Assembly: GCF_007197645.1 (NCBI RefSeq)
Contig: NZ_VKGK01000005.1
Location: 162,041-226,040, forward strand
DNA length: 64,000 bases
DNA from: Shewanella hanedai
GTDB lineage: Bacteria; Pseudomonadota; Gammaproteobacteria; Enterobacterales; Shewanellaceae
Direction: 5' to 3'
Positions within the stretch are counted from its first letter, which is position 1. The number at the start of each line of letters is the position of its first letter. This document shows positions 62,733 through 64,000 of the stretch, piece by piece. The notes beneath the pieces are model-generated. The model was not told where the DNA came from. It saw only the letters and a program-made list of their open reading frames with translations, and ran no database searches. The translations under genes and the position numbers were made by a program.

Positions 62733-63619
62733 GTTATGCTTTGATAGATCCGAGTTTGCTATCTGTATGTGAATCTACCTGGCAAGATGAAAAACTTCGC
62801 GATGAGTACCTAGAGCATTTCTTCGATATAATATCGTCGATTGATGAAGAAGAAGGTATGACTATAGCTTGGACAGAATTAATGGATGAGCTAATGTGGG
62901 AACCACCTCATAGATTACCTTGGAAACAAGATAAAACTTGGTCTCAAAGCCTAATCCCGGTCATATACAAGAAGCTACGTCATAATTTTGAATATATCAG
63001 TCCAAGTAATGGTAATTGCACAATTATTCCGAAGCTTGTTGTTGATCGAGCTGATTTCTATGATGAGTTTTGTAATATGATCCCAGAATTATACTCTTCC
63101 GGCTACACTCCTGTCATATGTCTCGGTCAGAGCAATATACCTAGTAAAACATGGTTTTTTAACAATGGTAGTACACAGCTTTCCCCATCACCTAATTACA
63201 TCATTTCAAAGGATTGTTTTCTAAAAAATATTAATATTGAAAATGATATGTGGCCTGCTAGTTCTGGTGACGAACTGTTATTCAGAAAAGCTGTGCTGAT
63301 GAAAATACAAAGAGACTTAGATAATAAAGCAGTTCTATTTAACTTTAGTTTCTCAAAGGGTTTTGTAAAAAAAATATCTAAAGTAGTTGAAAGCCGAGAT
63401 AAGATTTTGATATCTGTGGCACGTAGACTAATTCTAAATTCATTTGAAACTAGTAAAGACCCTTGCTTGCAAGATGAAGCACTTGAGGGGAAAAAGAATG
63501 AAAGACGCCTTCGTGTAACACCGAGGCCATCATCCAAACGTATACATTACGAGAAAGACAATATCGATATTGTATTTACGATGTTTTTTGATGCTGGGGA
63601 GCATGACAAAGGACTATAA
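62729..63619 (+). CDS. Unrecognised partner of the DUF3696 ATPase
   Basis: This 296-aa soluble protein with no signal peptide or membrane helix starts in the ATGA overlap with the ATPase gene, so both are made together. I do not recognise a family. It has an acidic N-terminal helical part (about 1-60; RDEYLEHFFDIISSIDEEEG), a central region with LVVDRADFYDEF and TPVICLGQ, and a C-terminal segment RLRVTPRPSSKRIHYEKDN followed by a short strand and a final HDKGL. Conserved-looking acidic and basic residues could form a nuclease or other catalytic site, but none can be named. It is likely the effector of the pair. Confidence 0.7.
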   Translation: MSYALIDPSLLSVCESTWQDEKLRDEYLEHFFDIISSIDEEEGMTIAWTELMDELMWEPPHRLPWKQDKTWSQSLIPVIYKKLRHNFEYISPSNGNCTIIPKLVVDRADFYDEFCNMIPELYSSGYTPVICLGQSNIPSKTWFFNNGSTQLSPSPNYIISKDCFLKNINIENDMWPASSGDELLFRKAVLMKIQRDLDNKAVLFNFSFSKGFVKKISKVVESRDKILISVARRLILNSFETSKDPCLQDEALEGKKNERRLRVTPRPSSKRIHYEKDNIDIVFTMFFDAGEHDKGL

Positions 63620-63674
63620 CTTGAATGCCAGATATTTGATTTTAGAGTTATGCGTTAAATAAATAGGTCTAATA

Positions 63675-63703
63675 CCAGTCAGTTAAGCTGACTGGATGTT
63701 TTT
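63675..63703 (+). terminator. Rho-independent terminator after the ATPase operon
   Basis: CCAGTCAG, loop TTAAG, CTGACTGG, then a T-rich run (TGTTTTT). It lies 55 bases after the partner gene and ends the two-gene unit. Confidence 0.85.
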
Positions 63704-63842
63704 ATTGAGAGACTTCCTGATTTTATGCTTCACTTCTTCCTCTAAAAATTTCGGTGAGTGAAGCGTTAGCTACTACTATCAACATACTTTCATTTATGCC
63801 AATAGTCATTTTCAGAGTTTTAACTCTAAATCGTTTCTGTCC

Positions 63843-64000
63843 GTGCGACCTGAGGTCGTATGAAGCGCTGTTCACCGCGATAAGAGTGAACCATCTGTAT
63901 CACTAGATGACCCTAAGACTCTGAATAAAGCAGCGAGTCTGACAATGTAACGAAGTCCATTGGACGGGAGCTGAATCGTGAGAGGACGCTCCTCCTGATA
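63843..64000 (+). mobile_element. 5' end of a putative group II intron
   Basis: From GTGCGACCTGAGGTCG onward the sequence has the group II 5' consensus GTGYG and a run of short complementary segments (GACC/GGTC, GTTCAC/GTGAAC, CATCT/AGATG, AGACTC/GAGTCT, GTCCATTGGAC, GGACGGGAG) as expected for domain I. It is cut by the window end, so neither the reverse transcriptase nor the 3' end can be checked. It begins immediately after a CGTTTCTGTCC motif that is also present empty at two other sites in the region. Confidence 0.55.

Noticed and set aside
63617..63653. ATAAC...GTTATGCG pair after the ATPase partner gene, resembling integron repeat ends
   Set aside because: The two boxes are only about 36 bp apart, too short for an attC site, and no internal stem is present.
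1..64000. CRISPR arrays, rRNA genes, complete insertion sequences
   Set aside because: No regularly spaced direct repeats, no rRNA sequence and no transposase gene were found on reading the window; the only mobile genes are the integrase and the partial intron.

Overview
The window reads as a chromosome segment of a marine Shewanella (Alteromonadales, Gammaproteobacteria). The evidence is the gene content (ZapC, RlmKL, a 180-kDa NAD-glutamate dehydrogenase, a DUF3466 protein and the dedicated proteobacterial sortase system), the moderate AT-rich base use, and gene orders shared with E. coli: rnd/minEDC, letAB/msrC/proQ/prc, pepN/pyrD/zapC/rlmKL/uup/rmf/fabA/lonH and uvrY-uvrC. This assignment rests on recognised families and order, not on a database search.

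Positions 1-15250: rnd converges on the minCDE division-site operon. Then come ycgL, an MltB-type lytic transglycosylase, a YcgN-type cysteine-cluster protein, a class C beta-lactamase-fold hydrolase, an S51 peptidase-like protein and metC. Next is a complete class GN sortase locus: a response regulator and histidine kinase on the minus strand, and divergently an OmpA-family protein, a VIT/VWA target protein ending in LPQTG, and the sortase.

Positions 15290-26990: a GGDEF protein and a lipid-transport operon, with letB preceded by letA split into two half-length genes. Then yebG with a clear LexA box, msrC, proQ, prc and pepN.

Positions 27260-48650: a DUF2835 protein; a four-gene envelope cluster (DUF1302 outer-membrane protein, DUF1329 periplasmic protein, YCF48-like repeat protein, RND/MMPL exporter) that looks like a trans-envelope transporter for a hydrophobic compound; the large gdhB; pyrD; zapC; rlmKL; a glutaredoxin-like protein; the ABC-F protein uup; a DUF3466 surface-type protein; and rmf.

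Positions 48650-54670: fabA and an inactive-ATPase Lon-like protease on the minus strand, two identical tRNA-Ser(UGA) genes in a duplicated and partly decayed array, and uvrY-uvrC.

Positions 54820-64000: an accessory region that begins at the 3' end of uvrC with a P4-type tyrosine integrase. It holds a Rap1a/Tai-like secreted protein, gene remnants (3' ends of an endonuclease I gene and of umuC), a pair of perfect 24-bp inverted repeats, a minus-strand operon of two secreted proteins (one resembling polymorphic toxin type 44) followed by a membrane protein, a zinc-ribbon membrane protein, and a two-gene operon of an AAA ATPase (DUF3696 type) plus an unrecognised partner. That operon is the best candidate for an undescribed, probably defensive, system. 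The window ends inside what looks like the 5' end of a group II intron, placed directly after the third copy of a short repeated motif. pgsA, which normally follows uvrC in gammaproteobacteria, is not present, so the island probably continues beyond the window.
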